From Mytilus trossulus (taxonomy: Eukaryota > Mollusca > Bivalvia > Mytilida > Mytilidae): a stretch of DNA of 64,000 bases. The position numbers and the translations under genes are program-made. The stretch spans positions 20,321,862 to 20,385,861 of the forward strand of contig NC_086379.1 of the NCBI RefSeq assembly GCF_036588685.1. The letters run 5' to 3'. Positions 1 to 10,895 of the stretch are shown here, in pieces (position 1 is the first letter of the stretch; each line of letters starts with the position of its first letter). The notes beneath the pieces were generated by a model, which was not told where the DNA came from, made no database searches, and worked only from the letters and a program-made list of their open reading frames with translations.

Positions 1-833
1 ACAGCAATAATGTTTAGTAAAGTAGGATTTACAAATAAGTCAACATGACCGAAATGGTCAGTTGACCCGTTTAGGAGTTATTGCCCTTTATAGTCAATTT
101 TTAACCATTTTTCGTAAATCTTAGTTATCTTTTACAAAAATCTTCTCCTCTGAAACTACTGGGCCAAATTAATCCAGACTTGGCAATCATCATCTTTGGG
201 GTATCTTGTTTTAAAAATGTGTCCGGTGACCCGACTATCAAATCAAGATGGCCGCCACAGCTAAAAATAGAACATAGGGGTAAAATGCAGTTTTTGGCTT
301 ATAACTCAATAACCAAAGCATTTAGAGCAAATCCAACACGGGGTAAAATTATTAATCAGATCAAGATCTATCTGCCCTATAATTTTCAGATGAATCTGAC
401 AACCCATTGTTGGGTTGCTGCCCCTGATTCGGTAATTTTAAGGAAATTTTGCTGTTTTTGGTTATTATCTTAAATTTTATTATAGATAGAGATAAACTGT
501 AAACAGCAATTATGTTCAGCAAAGTAAGATTTACAAATAAGTCAACATGACCGAAATTGTCAATTGACCCCCTAAGGAGTTATTGTCCTTTATAGTCAAT
601 TTTTAACAATTTTCATAAAATTTGTAAATTTTTATTAACATTTTCCACTGAAACTACTGGGCCAAGTTCATTATAGATAGAGATAAATGTAAGCAGCAAG
701 ACTAGTAAAGTAAGATTTACAAACACATCACCATCACCAAAACACAATTTTGTCATGAATCCATCTGGTTCCTTTGTTTAATATTCACATAGACCAAGGT
801 GAGCGACACAGGCTCTTTGGAGCCTCTAGTTTA
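1..833 (+). repeat. Dispersed repeat R1, copy 1 (5' truncated by window edge)
   Basis: This is non-coding repeat DNA that recurs at about 18646-19858. It is built from a module of about 500 bp: the landmark GAAACTACTGGGCC occurs at 152 and again at 650. The 3' end, around AAGGTGAGCGACACAGGCTC and ending CCTCTAGTT, is shared by both copies. The 97-codon open frame at 180-473 lies inside the repeat and is not a gene. The family resembles mollusc repeats bounded by AGCTCACCT/AGGTGAGC inverted ends. Classification is inference. Confidence 0.8.
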
Positions 834-837
834 TATA

Positions 838-1078
838 GACAACGTAGGTTTTCCCGTTTGAATGGTTTTACACTATATAAAAAAGAAGATGTCGTATGAT
901 TGGCAATGAGACAACTATCCACAAAATACCATTTTGGGGCCCTTTATAGCTTGTTGTTCTGTGTGAACCGAGGCTCCGTGTTGAAGACCGTACATTGACC
1001 TACAATTGTTTACCTTTTTTTGTTTTTAAATTGTTGTTTGGATGGAGAGTTGTCTCATTGGCACTCACACCACATTTT
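838..1078 (+). repeat. Family A short interspersed repeat with a nested family B piece
   Basis: The family A landmarks are present: a degenerate TTTTCCCGTTTGAATGG, then GGGGCCCTTTATAGCTTG, GGCTCCGTGTTGAAG and GGATGGAGAGTTGTCTC. About 55 bp of the opposite-orientation family B sequence (about 878-931, around GAAGATGTCGTATGATTGGC) interrupts the copy before CATTTTGGGGCCC. This suggests nested insertion. Other family A copies lie near 20288, 21688, 24426, 29150 and 42531. Confidence 0.7.
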
Positions 1079-1095
1079 TCTTTATCTATATATTT

Positions 1096-1479
1096 GACAT
1101 TTACACACTGTAAGGTAAAATATCTTTGTGATTTTAATCAGCATCGGCTCAGTAAAAGGTCTAATACGAGTTGCATTTACATTCTTTTTAAATTTATCTG
1201 TAAAACTCACGCAACTCTATTTTTCTCTCGCGAAAATGTAATGTCCGTTAATTTCTAATTCCGTACAAACGTAACACACCCAAACATGCATATTCGATTA
1301 GCAATAATCAAGAATTATAATCATATAGATCATTGCGGCAATTTGAGCTAATTTTGAACATATTTTCCTAAAGAAATATATTAATTGTGAGTTCTATAAC
1401 ACACCAGAAACTATTTTAGAATTTCCAATGCTTCTGTTGTTCTTATCGGTTAGTACAAACATAAAAAAAACAAAAACAA
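1096..1479. other. Unassigned AT-rich intergenic stretch
   Basis: I see no coding frame of interest, splice-bounded exon, tandem array or recognised repeat here. Confidence 0.4.
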
Positions 1480-2060
1480 GATTGTGTCCAAAGTACACGG
1501 ATGCCCCCACTGGTACTATTATTTTCCATGTTCCATGGACCGTGAAATTGGGTCAAAAATTTAATTTGGCTTTAGAATTAAAAAGGTCATAATCATAAGC
1601 ATCAAGTGTTCTGAGTTTCAAGTGGATTAGACTTCATCTTCATCAAAAACAACCTTGACCAAAAACTTTAACCTGAAACTAACACTTTCATTTTCTATGT
1701 TCAGTGGACCGTAAAATTGGGGTCAAAAGTCTAATTTGGCTTTAAAATTAGAAAGATCATATCATAAGCAACAAGTGTACTTATGTGCGGGAATTTCTCG
1801 CTACATTGTAGACCTGTTGGTGAACTTCTGCTGTTGTTTTTTCCTCGGTCGGGTTGTTGTCTCTTTGACACATTCCCCATTTCCATTCTCAATTTTAAGT
1901 TTCAAGTTGATTGGACTTCAGCTTCATCAAAAACTACCTTGACCAAAAACTTTAACCTGCGGACGAACGAACGAACGAACGAATGGACGGACGGACGAAC
2001 GAACGTACGGAGTCACAGACCAGAAAATATAATGCCCCTCTACTATCGTAGGTGGGGCAT
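1480..2060 (+). repeat. Family D dispersed repeat, copy 1, with nested family C fragment
   Basis: The copy starts with a piece ending AAAGTACACGGATGCCCCCAC. It then has two degenerate units of about 185 bp (each with GACCAAAAACTTTAACCTG and GGACCGTGAAATTGGGGTC-like blocks), a CGAACGAACGAA/CGGACGGA run, and an end GGTGGGGCATAAA. An inverted copy lies at about 18165-18622. A 111-bp family C fragment (1784-1894) sits inside and is flanked by TTA on both sides. Confidence 0.75.
1784..1894 (-). mobile_element. Family C interspersed element nested in family D
   Basis: The sequence is the reverse of the AATTGAGAATGGAAATGGGG family. It is flanked by TTA at 1781-1783 and TTA at 1895-1897. Removing it and one TTA rejoins a continuous family D sequence, as judged against the inverted copy near 18.3 kb. 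A 3-bp TTA duplication is the pattern known for PIF/Harbinger-type insertions, but the class is not proven. Confidence 0.55.
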
Positions 2061-2171
2061 AAATATATATTCAATAAATAAAAAAGTTAATAAACAGTAT
2101 CTATATAAGTAAACAAATCATGCGACACATGACATTAAGCTTCAGTCTATAATGCGGTCAGTCAAGTTTAC

Positions 2172-2231
2172 CTAACAACGTCCTTTTAAGATCTTCTAAC
2201 ACATTGGATAGTTTAAACATCAAATTAGAAT
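2172..2231 (-). CDS. Candidate internal exon, minus strand
   Basis: On the minus strand an acceptor-like TTTCCTACATGCAG precedes 60 nt that are open in one phase. They encode about 20 residues (SNLMFKLSNVLEDLKR in the middle) and end at a GTAAAC donor. The exon would be phase 1-1. The signal-peptide exon upstream (2630-2761) ends in phase 0, so a further exon would have to lie between them if both belong to one gene. I do not recognise the peptide. Confidence 0.2.
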
Positions 2232-2629
2232 CTGCATGTAGGAAACACATTTTAATTAACTCTTAATTCATAAAATAGATATCGTTTTTAATGACTGAAC
2301 TTTTATCAATATTGATTGAAATCTGTCCGTGCAAACTCGATGAACTCACAGTTTAAATAATTTCAAAATTAATGGCTACCTTCGTATACCTCAATTTGTA
2401 TGTAACTTAGATAATAATATCTGTCAATTACATCAAATTTTGAGATTGTTACTGGTCTTGGAAAAAAAATAATTTAACAGTTCGTGTAGACATTGATAAT
2501 ATTCTTTTTTTTTTAACTGACCACGAATTAGAATATGAACCACTTCTTTTTTTTAATTGGAAAAGTCATTCCCGACTACTTTAATATAAACTTTGAAAGA
2601 TCAATTAAATTAAAGTAAAACATGCTTAC

Positions 2630-2761
2630 CTCTTCTCCATCCATATTGTCATTTCGTTGGAATTGATTGTCTAAGCTTGGTGCTGTTGATAGTTTTACGC
2701 AAACCATCATAATTAAGAATAAATTTGAAATGAAAAATTTCAAAATAAACAATACTCTCAT
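2630..2761 (-). CDS. First exon of an unidentified secreted protein (signal peptide)
   Basis: An ATG at 2761 (minus strand) opens a 44-codon frame. It starts MRVLFILKFF, runs through a strong hydrophobic core to VCVKLSTA, and turns polar and acidic at the end (NDNMDGEE). It stops at a textbook donor GAG|GTAAGC in phase 0. This is the expected shape of a signal-peptide exon, with likely cleavage after STA. The mature part begins PSLDNQ. No following exon in matching phase was recognised in the leftmost 2.6 kb, so the rest may lie outside the window, or the gene is a relic. Product unknown. Confidence 0.45.
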
Positions 2762-3769
2762 GTTTAGAAAGAAAACGCGCGTTTTCCGGCTCCAATGTTT
2801 CCTACTAGGGTGTGTGATTTATCACATTGATTTACTTCACAGTTCAAAAGAATTCGAACAGACTTGAAAGGATATCGTGTTACATTTAACAAATTATCTT
2901 TAACGTTGGAATTCCATATAATTAGACTTTAACCATGCAGAGATCCTGGACATTAATATCTGATAAGAATATTTACATAACAGCGTATTTACTTGCAGAT
3001 CTGTAAATGTTACGTTATTTCTTGTCTGTTAGGTTTTGAAGTTCTTTCGGATTTAAGCATGCCACATGTTCATTCAAAATTAACGGAAAAAATAAAATTT
3101 TGGTCACATAAAGAATGTCATATATGCCGATTAAACAGCATGAATTTTTTTTTTCAAATGAGATGTTAAAAATAACAAACAATTTTTAACAAGACTATAA
3201 AATTTCCCTATGCAAAAAAAATCATTATATATGTACTATTCTTTTACTACTGAGGCTGTGCGCTGTTTTCTCCTCTAGGGGGAGGGGGCAGGCACTTACT
3301 ATATAATTAGTGGTAGGGATAAGCCGCTGTAATAGGTCACTTTTACATGCTCTATGATATATGACAAGGGTGAGAAATTCAGATTCAATATATCAATAGG
3401 TTGATATTATCACTTGCTTGATAATATCATAAGTATCTGAAGTTAATCAGATATCCGTATTTATTTTTGATGCGGTTAAACCACAGTCGTAAATGCATCA
3501 GTTATTTGTCAAACCAATTAAACTCTATTTATTATGATGTGGTCTTTCCACTGATGCCAGTGATAGATGCAATAAATCCAACCATTTTGACATTTGCACC
3601 TATTTAACATTCAAGGGTTTGTATACTAAAACATGATAATAATTATTTAGAGAAATTCCAGTATGACAGTGTCCTTGAAGAGGGAACGGCAATGTAACTT
3701 ATGTATATGAAAAGGGTGGGGTACTCGATGTCCCAGCTGCTCACCCCTACCAAAAACAAAATTGAAGTG

Positions 3770-3792
3770 CCCCCCCCCCCCCCCCCCCCCCC
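3770..3792 (+). repeat. Poly-C tract (23 C)
   Basis: This is an uninterrupted run of C, followed by GAGG. Its length is likely polymorphic or uncertain. Confidence 0.9.
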
Positions 3793-4356
3793 GAGGTTTT
3801 CTCTATAAAACCTTCTTTAATTAATAGATTGTTTATATGCATCAGGAAATTCAATCTTTTATATTAATATGCATAATTCAGTTATTACTAGTGGTTTGTA
3901 ATAAATCTAGCTATTTATAACAGCCTTTGCCAGTCTGTGAAAACGTAACATATTGTTGCATATGATAAAAGATTCAGAATTGCGCCTTGTTATCTGGATA
4001 CAGACACTGTTGATATAGAGGTGCACAAAAAAAAAGAGAATATGATTCAGCAATCGATGGACAAACAACAAAAAGACATATAGATTCAACAATTAGTCTT
4101 CAAGAATCTGCAAAAAAGAAACAACAGAAGATGTTGCATGATTGGCAATAAGTCAACTCTTCACCAGAGACCAAATGTAAGAAGTCGGAAGCATATTGTT
4201 CAGTGGTTGTCGTTTGTTGTTCTGAATAATACATGTATATTGTTTCTCGTTACTCAATATTTATATGTATTAGACCGTTGGTTTTCCTGTAAGATTTCAA
4301 GTTGTCAAAAAAAATCAGCTTCTCCTTTTCGTGTGTAGTTTAGACTAAATGTTTTA

Positions 4357-4386
4357 TATTATTATTATTATTATTATTATTATTAT
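4357..4386 (+). repeat. (ATT)n microsatellite
   Basis: About ten perfect ATT units. Confidence 0.85.
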
Positions 4387-6787
4387 CATGATCTCCAAAG
4401 AACTCCATCAGGTCATAATATACAGATACGGGTGACATACAGACTTAGAGATAAAATCGAATAATAATTTTCATTTCTTAGAGCTATGATTTTTTAGATT
4501 TATTATAACCATCCATATTCTAAATATATAAACAAAATCATAGAATTTCAAGTGTATCAAATACTAGTACTATATATGTCAAAATATTCAACACAATCTT
4601 CCTAAAATGCTGCAATGAGAAAACAGGGATCCACATAGAAAGATTTTGAAAGCAGAGAATACTGTACACCTTTAATATATGATCAGCACGACTATATCAA
4701 ATGAAAAAACGAATACTAAGAATTCAGACTACAAATTAGGCTGAGGAACTTTAATAAGTCTCTAACCCGTGATGTCGCCTATGTGTTTTGAATTTTCTCG
4801 ATGTGATGAAGACTACTTAGTGCATGACCTTTGGCTGTCCAGACCTGTTCTTTGTCGAGTTGTTGTCTTTTTGACACATTTCCCATTTTCATTCTAAATT
4901 GTATCTAGTATATTCTATATAATCATTTCCGCAACTCATCAAATCGCATTCGGTCATAAATATTTTAAGTCATTTGACTATAACGTTTATAATCAGGCAC
5001 CTGGCCATTTAGTAACATTGTATATCTTGAATTTTTATTTGAAATAACTGTATCACGTATTATGTTTACAGCGGATGACCTTAAGGGCACTCCGGTGTAT
5101 TGCTATTGCCTACATTTCCATTACGTAATATTCGTTTTGGTTCAAGTTTTAACCGATCTATAAACATGATAAGTACCGAAACATTTCTCGCTTGTTGAAA
5201 TTCATTTCATTAATGAATACTCACCAAATACTTTTTAGAAGATAAATTAATAATATTAAAAATGTTTTGTTGTAAAAAAAAAATCATAAATATCTATGCA
5301 AACGCTTGCGGAAGAATATGTCAAGAACGTTTGAAACTCAAGGAACGATAACTGCATGGATAATTAAACAGTGTTTGCGGGTAAAATATGACATTGTAAA
5401 CGAAGTCCGTAATTGGTTTCAAAAACCGGAAGTCGGTCATTTGCAATGTTTTTGAAGCACCTGCTGTGCAAGTTTCTTGGATTTTAACATATTGGAATAC
5501 CTTTTCACATTAATAAAACGCTTTACTGACTTTCTGTGTTAGTAGAAGCAAGTTAGATAAATTAGTATGTCGATTAACAGAAGCCTGTGTCAAAAAACGG
5601 GGTCGGTTGATATATTTTTTTTTTGAAGATCCAATAAAAAAATTAGGGTCGGGGCTTAAAAAAACAGGGTCGATCGGGTTACAGGAAACTCAAAATCGTT
5701 TCTTCTCGGCCCAACTCAAATCCATTCTATAAGAAAAATCGAATTAGTACAGCTACTGGAACAGTGTCCATCATGCACTTGCACAGGTAGTTGCACTATT
5801 ATTGATAAAGTAGAATAGAATGTTATACAAATGCAAGAAAATAATATATACAAGTAACTGTAATATAATATATAACAATTAACCAGTCTAAGAGTATACT
5901 GATTTGTATCACTACAATATAGTAGTCATTACGGTGAGGTTGAATTCCCTGTCATTAATTTATCATCAATGCACGCATTTGTCTCATTTCTTTTTATATC
6001 TGAACATTAACATCACTCAGGTATAGAGATGTGAGTTTTTTTCTGAGACAAGTGCTTGTCGGATCATCCACAAGAACTTGCGGTCATCCGATGTTCAGTA
6101 CTTCAGTACTTTGATTTTTGATTGAATTCAGTGTGTAGGGTCTCAGTATTGAATCGTAAAGAATAGGAATGTCTGCTTAATAAACTAAATAATTAAAAAA
6201 AAGCAAAACAAAAAAAACGAGAATTAAACAGTTGCCGAAAAAAGTAAGGTGTCAATCATACTTGTTACCTCATAAGAGAAACTCGTTTTGATGGGCATGT
6301 ATATACAATTAAACGAGAAGACCTCATTTTTGGTGTCGCTTCTCTTCTTTCCACAATTAATTGATCAACACGACTCAGATTGAGTTTTTTTTGGAGAAAA
6401 ACAAGAAAAAAGGCATCCGGATATTGTCCCGTCATTGGACGAAATTTTAAGTCAGATTAGACTTCCGGATTGCGTTTTTCTATAATTATATACTTTGAAC
6501 ATACATATAGAAAGAATAAAGTGTATTTTCAGAATCCTATCTGCTATCATTTTCAAGTTTACTGTCCACGGCAGTCACAAAATTTATTAAACAGAGAGGG
6601 TCTGTATACTATGTCAATGACCGCTATGGATCGATCAGTAAACCTAGAATTGAAAGTAAATACACTATATTTATATAGTAATGAATGTTCATAATATACT
6701 GATAAGCGCTAAAAATATGCATGTGAACTTTTGATACCTTTTCTGAAATTCTCCAGTCATTAAATCTTTTACAAAATTAATTGATTA

Positions 6788-6975
6788 CAAACAAAAGAAG
6801 ATGTGGTATGATTGCCATGTTGAGACAACTCTCCACAAGAGACAAATATGACACAGATATTAACAGTATAGGTTACCGTACGACCTTCAACAACGAGCAA
6901 AGCCCATACCGCATACTCAGCTTTAAAAGGCCACACATAAACAAACAACAACCACTGAATTACAGGCTCCTTACT
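6788..6975 (-). repeat. Family B short interspersed repeat
   Basis: The copy starts GAAGATGTGGTATGATTGCC, passes ACAACTCTCCACAAGAGAC and GCCCATACCGCATA, and ends near AACCACTGAATTACAGG. Related copies lie near 7610, 11703, 17440, 19870 and 60062. The head resembles family A (AAGATGTGG...GAGACAACTCTCC), so the two families are probably related. Confidence 0.7.
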
Positions 6976-7071
6976 TGAATGTTCATAACATACTAAATGT
7001 ATGTTCATATTGAAATTGATAGAAAACAAAAAAATGGGAATATTGGAAATAAAGGAGGAGGGTTACAGTGG

Positions 7072-7226
7072 CGGATCCAGAAATTTTTATAAGTGGGGGC
7101 CCATTGACTGACCTAAGAGGGGACCCGCGCCAGTCACAATTCAGTGATTCCCTATATAAGCAACTACATTTTTTTTCCAAAAAGAGGGGCCCGGGCCCCC
7201 TGCCCCCCACTAAATCCGCCTATGGG
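7072..7226 (+). repeat. Family E repeat (GTGGCGGATCCAG element), copy 1
   Basis: The element runs from GTGGCGGATCCAGAAATTTT to CTAAATCCGCCTATGG, with complementary ends (GGCGGAT / ATCCGCC) and an internal GACTGACCTAAG ... CAGTGATTCCCTATATAA. Diverged copies lie near 12735-12870 and 45624-45762. A GGGGCCCGGGCCCC palindrome sits near its 3' end. It is probably a MITE. The open frames across it are artefacts. Confidence 0.7.
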
Positions 7227-7609
7227 GTTAAAAAAAGTATTTTCCTGTCCCCAATAAACTATGACTTATTATACTTTTGCTGAAAATCTCCAGTCATTCA
7301 ATATTTTACAAAATTCTTCCAACAACACTTTATATATCCTTTAAACTACGCTCTGAATTTCCGCGATTTCGCGAGTGTGTTCTAGTATATATAATACCTG
7401 CATGGAACGAATCTCGTATACCAAATATGTATTTTCATTAGTTATAATTAATATGAATTTCACAAAATAAGTATGCAGTGTTTTTTTATAGTCGCTGAAT
7501 TATGAAAAGTAGAATAAAGACAATTGACAAAATGACAGATCAAAATTTTGTAAGATGAACTTCCCTTTGGAATTGCTTTACATTTGTTCCTTCTAAGCCT
7601 TTTACAGTT

Positions 7610-7735
7610 TGCTGTACGATTTTAGTTTGCTCATTGTTGAATGCCATTTTGTGACCTATAGCAAATGTTGCTTACCCTTTAAATGTTTGGTCTCTGGTGA
7701 AAATTCTCATTTGCAATCATACCTCATCTTCTTAT
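7610..7735 (+). repeat. Family B fragment
   Basis: The order TTTGCTCATTGTTGAATGCC, GGTCTCTGGTGAAAATTCTC, CAATCATACCTCATCTTCTT matches the inverse of the 6788 copy. Confidence 0.6.
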
Positions 7736-9370
7736 TTTCATATTGTACCGATGGCAGCCAAAACATAAAAAAATTTAATGCCGCAAAATCTATATAGGTA
7801 TGTCTCATAAGTTAATAAACTTATAATCATGTAGCGTTTTCATGCCTATGTCATACTGTGTTAATTTTGGTCTTTATAAAAGTTGGTCCTGAATGCTACA
7901 TTTGTTTTTTTTTTGTTGTATTCACAACTTATATTTGTAGAAACACTCAGTTCTGTGTATACTGATGGGTATACCTGGTGTCTTTTTTTGTTATTGTGGA
8001 TGAAAAAATATAGCTTGCCACGTCCGGTTTGTGTTTTCGTTAGAGGTTTATGTTTTCGGAGATTGAAATAGAAAAATAACTGAGGCATTATCATATAATA
8101 GATCTGATTTAATCAGAAAAAGGCCAAACAAACACAAAGGAAATTCCTTTAGTATTGGCAACGAAATTTAATCCATGCATTCATAAATTAAAACAATGCA
8201 TTAGTAAACATTGGGATCTACTAAAACAGGATGCAGTTTGCAACGAAATATTTTCACGCAAACCAATAATAGCTTATAAAAAGCATAAACATATTGCAGA
8301 TCTATTGACAACGACAAAATTTAAAATAAATTGATATAGGTAAATCCGTGATGATGACGGGCCTAGAATGCTTAAACCCTTTCATAAATGTTATACATTT
8401 ATCATGAGCATATTATACAAAAATCGTCGAAACATTAAATTAATGTCGGATTGATTTGAAGCAATTGCAAGTCTAGTAATACTAGCATCATGTGATCAAT
8501 ATTTTTTAATATAATTACAATAAAATACTTATAGTATGTATACAGAGTCTTCCGAATAAGATTGATTGCTTTCGGAATTCGGATTGATGTTGGAATACGT
8601 GGATGTTAGGTGTCACTTTTATATAAAGGCCTTATGGCTGCAAAAATCTACAAATAAACACATGAAATGTGCCGATGAATCTTTATACACTTAGTTTTTC
8701 ACAGACGTGCTGATAATCATTCAAATGTCTTGTTGTGTCGTTGGATTTTTGTCTCAATGACGTTAACATCGGATCAATCTCCTTTCATTGGTACGGTTAA
8801 ACACCACATTCACGGTCAATCGTGCCACTTAATATATTAAATAATATACTCTTGAAACCAAAATTCAGGTCAATATCAACCATTGTCAACAAGATAAATG
8901 GAACATAAAAGACAGATTTATGTTTCAAGCCTTGGTCAAACTGATGAACATTGGTTGCTTCATATACGGTATCCTGTTACGGAGTGGCTGAGGCCCCATG
9001 TCACTTAAAATAGTATATAAAATGTTCATGCTACTGGTATATCAAACACAATGGAAATATAGGTACAATGTATACAACTGTACAAACATTTTTTCGACAA
9101 TTATGTAGAGCCTGCGTCATTTGATTTTGTCGCGGAACAGAGATTTGACAATCATTCATTCCGTCGTAGATGTCGGTAATATTTAAGTGCATTCTATTGT
9201 AAAAATGTTGGACATCTATAAATTTGTCAAACCGTCATTTTGTGATCAAAAGACAATATTCAGAGAACATGTTTGGAAATATTTCTCTTTTTCATAAACT
9301 AGTTATACCTCTAAAGGGACTTAATATGTCTTAGTTAATGGCGTTCATTATCACTGGACTAATATATATT
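7736..9370. other. Intergenic, no gene recognised
   Basis: I see no coding exon, array or clear mobile element. The overlapping short frames near 7861-8094 on both strands are not supported by splice sites or domains. Confidence 0.35.
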
Positions 9371-9512
9371 TGTTTAGGGGCCAGCTGAAGGACGCCTCTG
9401 GGTGCGGGAATTTCTCGCTACATTGAAGACCTGTTGGTGACCTTCTGCTGTTGTTTTTTATTTGGTCGGGTTGTTGTCTCTTTGACACATTCCCCATTTC
9501 CATCCTCAATTT
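9318..9512 (-). repeat. Family C repeat, copy with extended side
   Basis: This is the reverse orientation of the long copy at 34886. It passes TAGGGGCCAGCTGAAGGACG, GGTGCGGGAATTTCTCGCTA and GGTCGGGTTGTTGTCTC, and ends CCCATTTCCATCCTCAATTTTA. Confidence 0.75.
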
Positions 9513-9573
9513 TAATTAACATTAAGATACATTTCGAGATTAACGTTATAAGACTTCCATTCACTTTAATTAA

Positions 9574-10195
9574 GGGCATACGATACAGTTTTGATCCTGT
9601 ATTTACAAGTTCATGAAAATTTGCATATAGGCTATTTTTTACCTGATTAAATCAAATATGTAATAAAAAATATACCTTCATGTGCTACTTATTTAGTAAA
9701 ATGAGGTCGAAATTTTGTATATTTGCTCGAAATTCAGATTTGTGGCCGTAATTTCTTTTTCGAAAGAAAGACATAACTTTTTTGTTATAAAAGATAAACA
9801 CAAATTGTTTTTTGTCAAATAATCGGCAATTTCTGTTTTTTTTTTATAAATATCCAAAAAAATATGCAATTTTATATTCAGAAATAACTCATATTTATCA
9901 AATGTTCATGATTTGAGGAAAATACGTCATTTTTTACTGCATGTTTATCAAAATTAAAAAAAATCCTCTATTTACAGTTTTATAAAATTTGGGTCACATA
10001 ATCGCCCTGCAAAATGAAACAAAATGCTGTTTTGAAAAATAGGGGTCCATGAACTCGTTTTCAAATTAAATCAGTTTGAATGATAAAAATCAGTCGAAAA
10101 ATCATCTTTTCCCGATATGTCACAGTTTGACGTCGCGAAAATAACAAATTATGTTAGCAACGTCATTGCCGTCCCTGTAACTGTATCGTATGCCC
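9574..10195. mobile_element. Non-autonomous TTAA-flanked inverted-repeat element, 622 bp
   Basis: The ends are GGGCATACGATACAGTT at 9574 and its exact complement AACTGTATCGTATGCCC at 10195. TTAA lies immediately outside on both sides (9570-9573, 10196-10199). The interior is AT-rich and non-coding. A TTAA duplication is the target pattern of piggyBac-type elements, but these ends do not begin with the usual CCC, so the class is inference. Confidence 0.65.
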
Positions 10196-10289
10196 TTAAT
10201 TAATTAATGACGTCTTGGTATAGAAGCATGTTTATGATTTATACGGACTGATTGATTGTTGGTTTCATAAAGTTCAGTGGCAAATATTA

Positions 10290-10330
10290 AAATTGAGAAT
10301 GGAATTCGGGAATGTGCCAAACAGACAATA
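10290..10330 (+). repeat. Family C fragment
   Basis: AAAATTGAGAATGGAATTCGG is followed by a decayed version of the family C core. Confidence 0.6.
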
Positions 10331-10623
10331 ATCTGACAAGAGAGCAGGCATGATCAGGACGAGAAAAAATTACAATACAAGCACTATATGTCGGTCCTTA
10401 AATACAGATTCTGATCGGACGTGGTTGTGTACTTTTACATCTGGCACAGTCAAATAGACAAACCACTTTAACAAGAGTTTTACTGTCGGTTGAAAGAAAA
10501 CCAAAGTGACCATATTTCTATTCTTAGTTTAATATGATCGTAAGTTATGATGAAAACAATATCTGAATCTAAGATTAAAATTTCAGACATTTTATGACTG
10601 AGATATTTATTTATTTTTTTATT

Positions 10624-10634
<11 letters not shown>

Positions 10635-10663
<29 letters not shown>

Positions 10664-10664
10664 G
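10635..10664 (+). repeat. Poly-G tract (about 30 G)
   Basis: An uninterrupted G run follows a T-rich stretch. The open frame through it (a string of Gly) is not a gene. Confidence 0.9.
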
Positions 10665-10798
10665 CTTCAAGGTTTCATTGTTAGGTGGTGCAGCTATTAT
10701 TTATAAATTTTTAAAATTAATTATAAGACATTTTTCTTTTGTTGAAACTCACTTAACAGACCTACTACATTTTTTCCAATTAAATCAGTTATCGGTAT

Positions 10799-10895
10799 AT
10801 TATTTGTCTGTTTGTGGTTTTCTTTTTTAGCCATGGCGTTATCGGTTTAAATTCGAACTATGAGTTTGACTGTGACAGTCCCTCTTATGAATATC
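10799..10895 (+). repeat. 3'-tail-like fragment of a retroelement
   Basis: TTTGTCTGTTTGTGG ... TTAGCCATGGCGTTATCGG ... ATGAGTTTGACTGTGACAG looks like the non-coding 3' tail that, from memory, accompanies the reverse-transcriptase family seen at 57.7-58.9 kb. No coding part is attached here. Confidence 0.4.

Larger units (their letters stand above)
2762..6780. other. Intergenic, no gene recognised
   Basis: This is AT-rich sequence with scattered repeat scraps. A run of 23 C lies at 3770-3792. A family B fragment lies near 4125-4180, an (ATT)n microsatellite at about 4357-4386, and a reverse family C fragment near 4838-4905. A short low-complexity piece near 5590-5690 repeats GGGTCGG-like words. 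The small open frames here have no splice or domain support. Confidence 0.45.

Noticed and set aside
180..473. 97-codon open frame
   Set aside because: It lies within dispersed repeat R1. The matching repeat at 18.7 kb is broken in a different place, so this is not a conserved protein.
10594..10830. Frame with a poly-Gly run
   Set aside because: Created by the G homopolymer.
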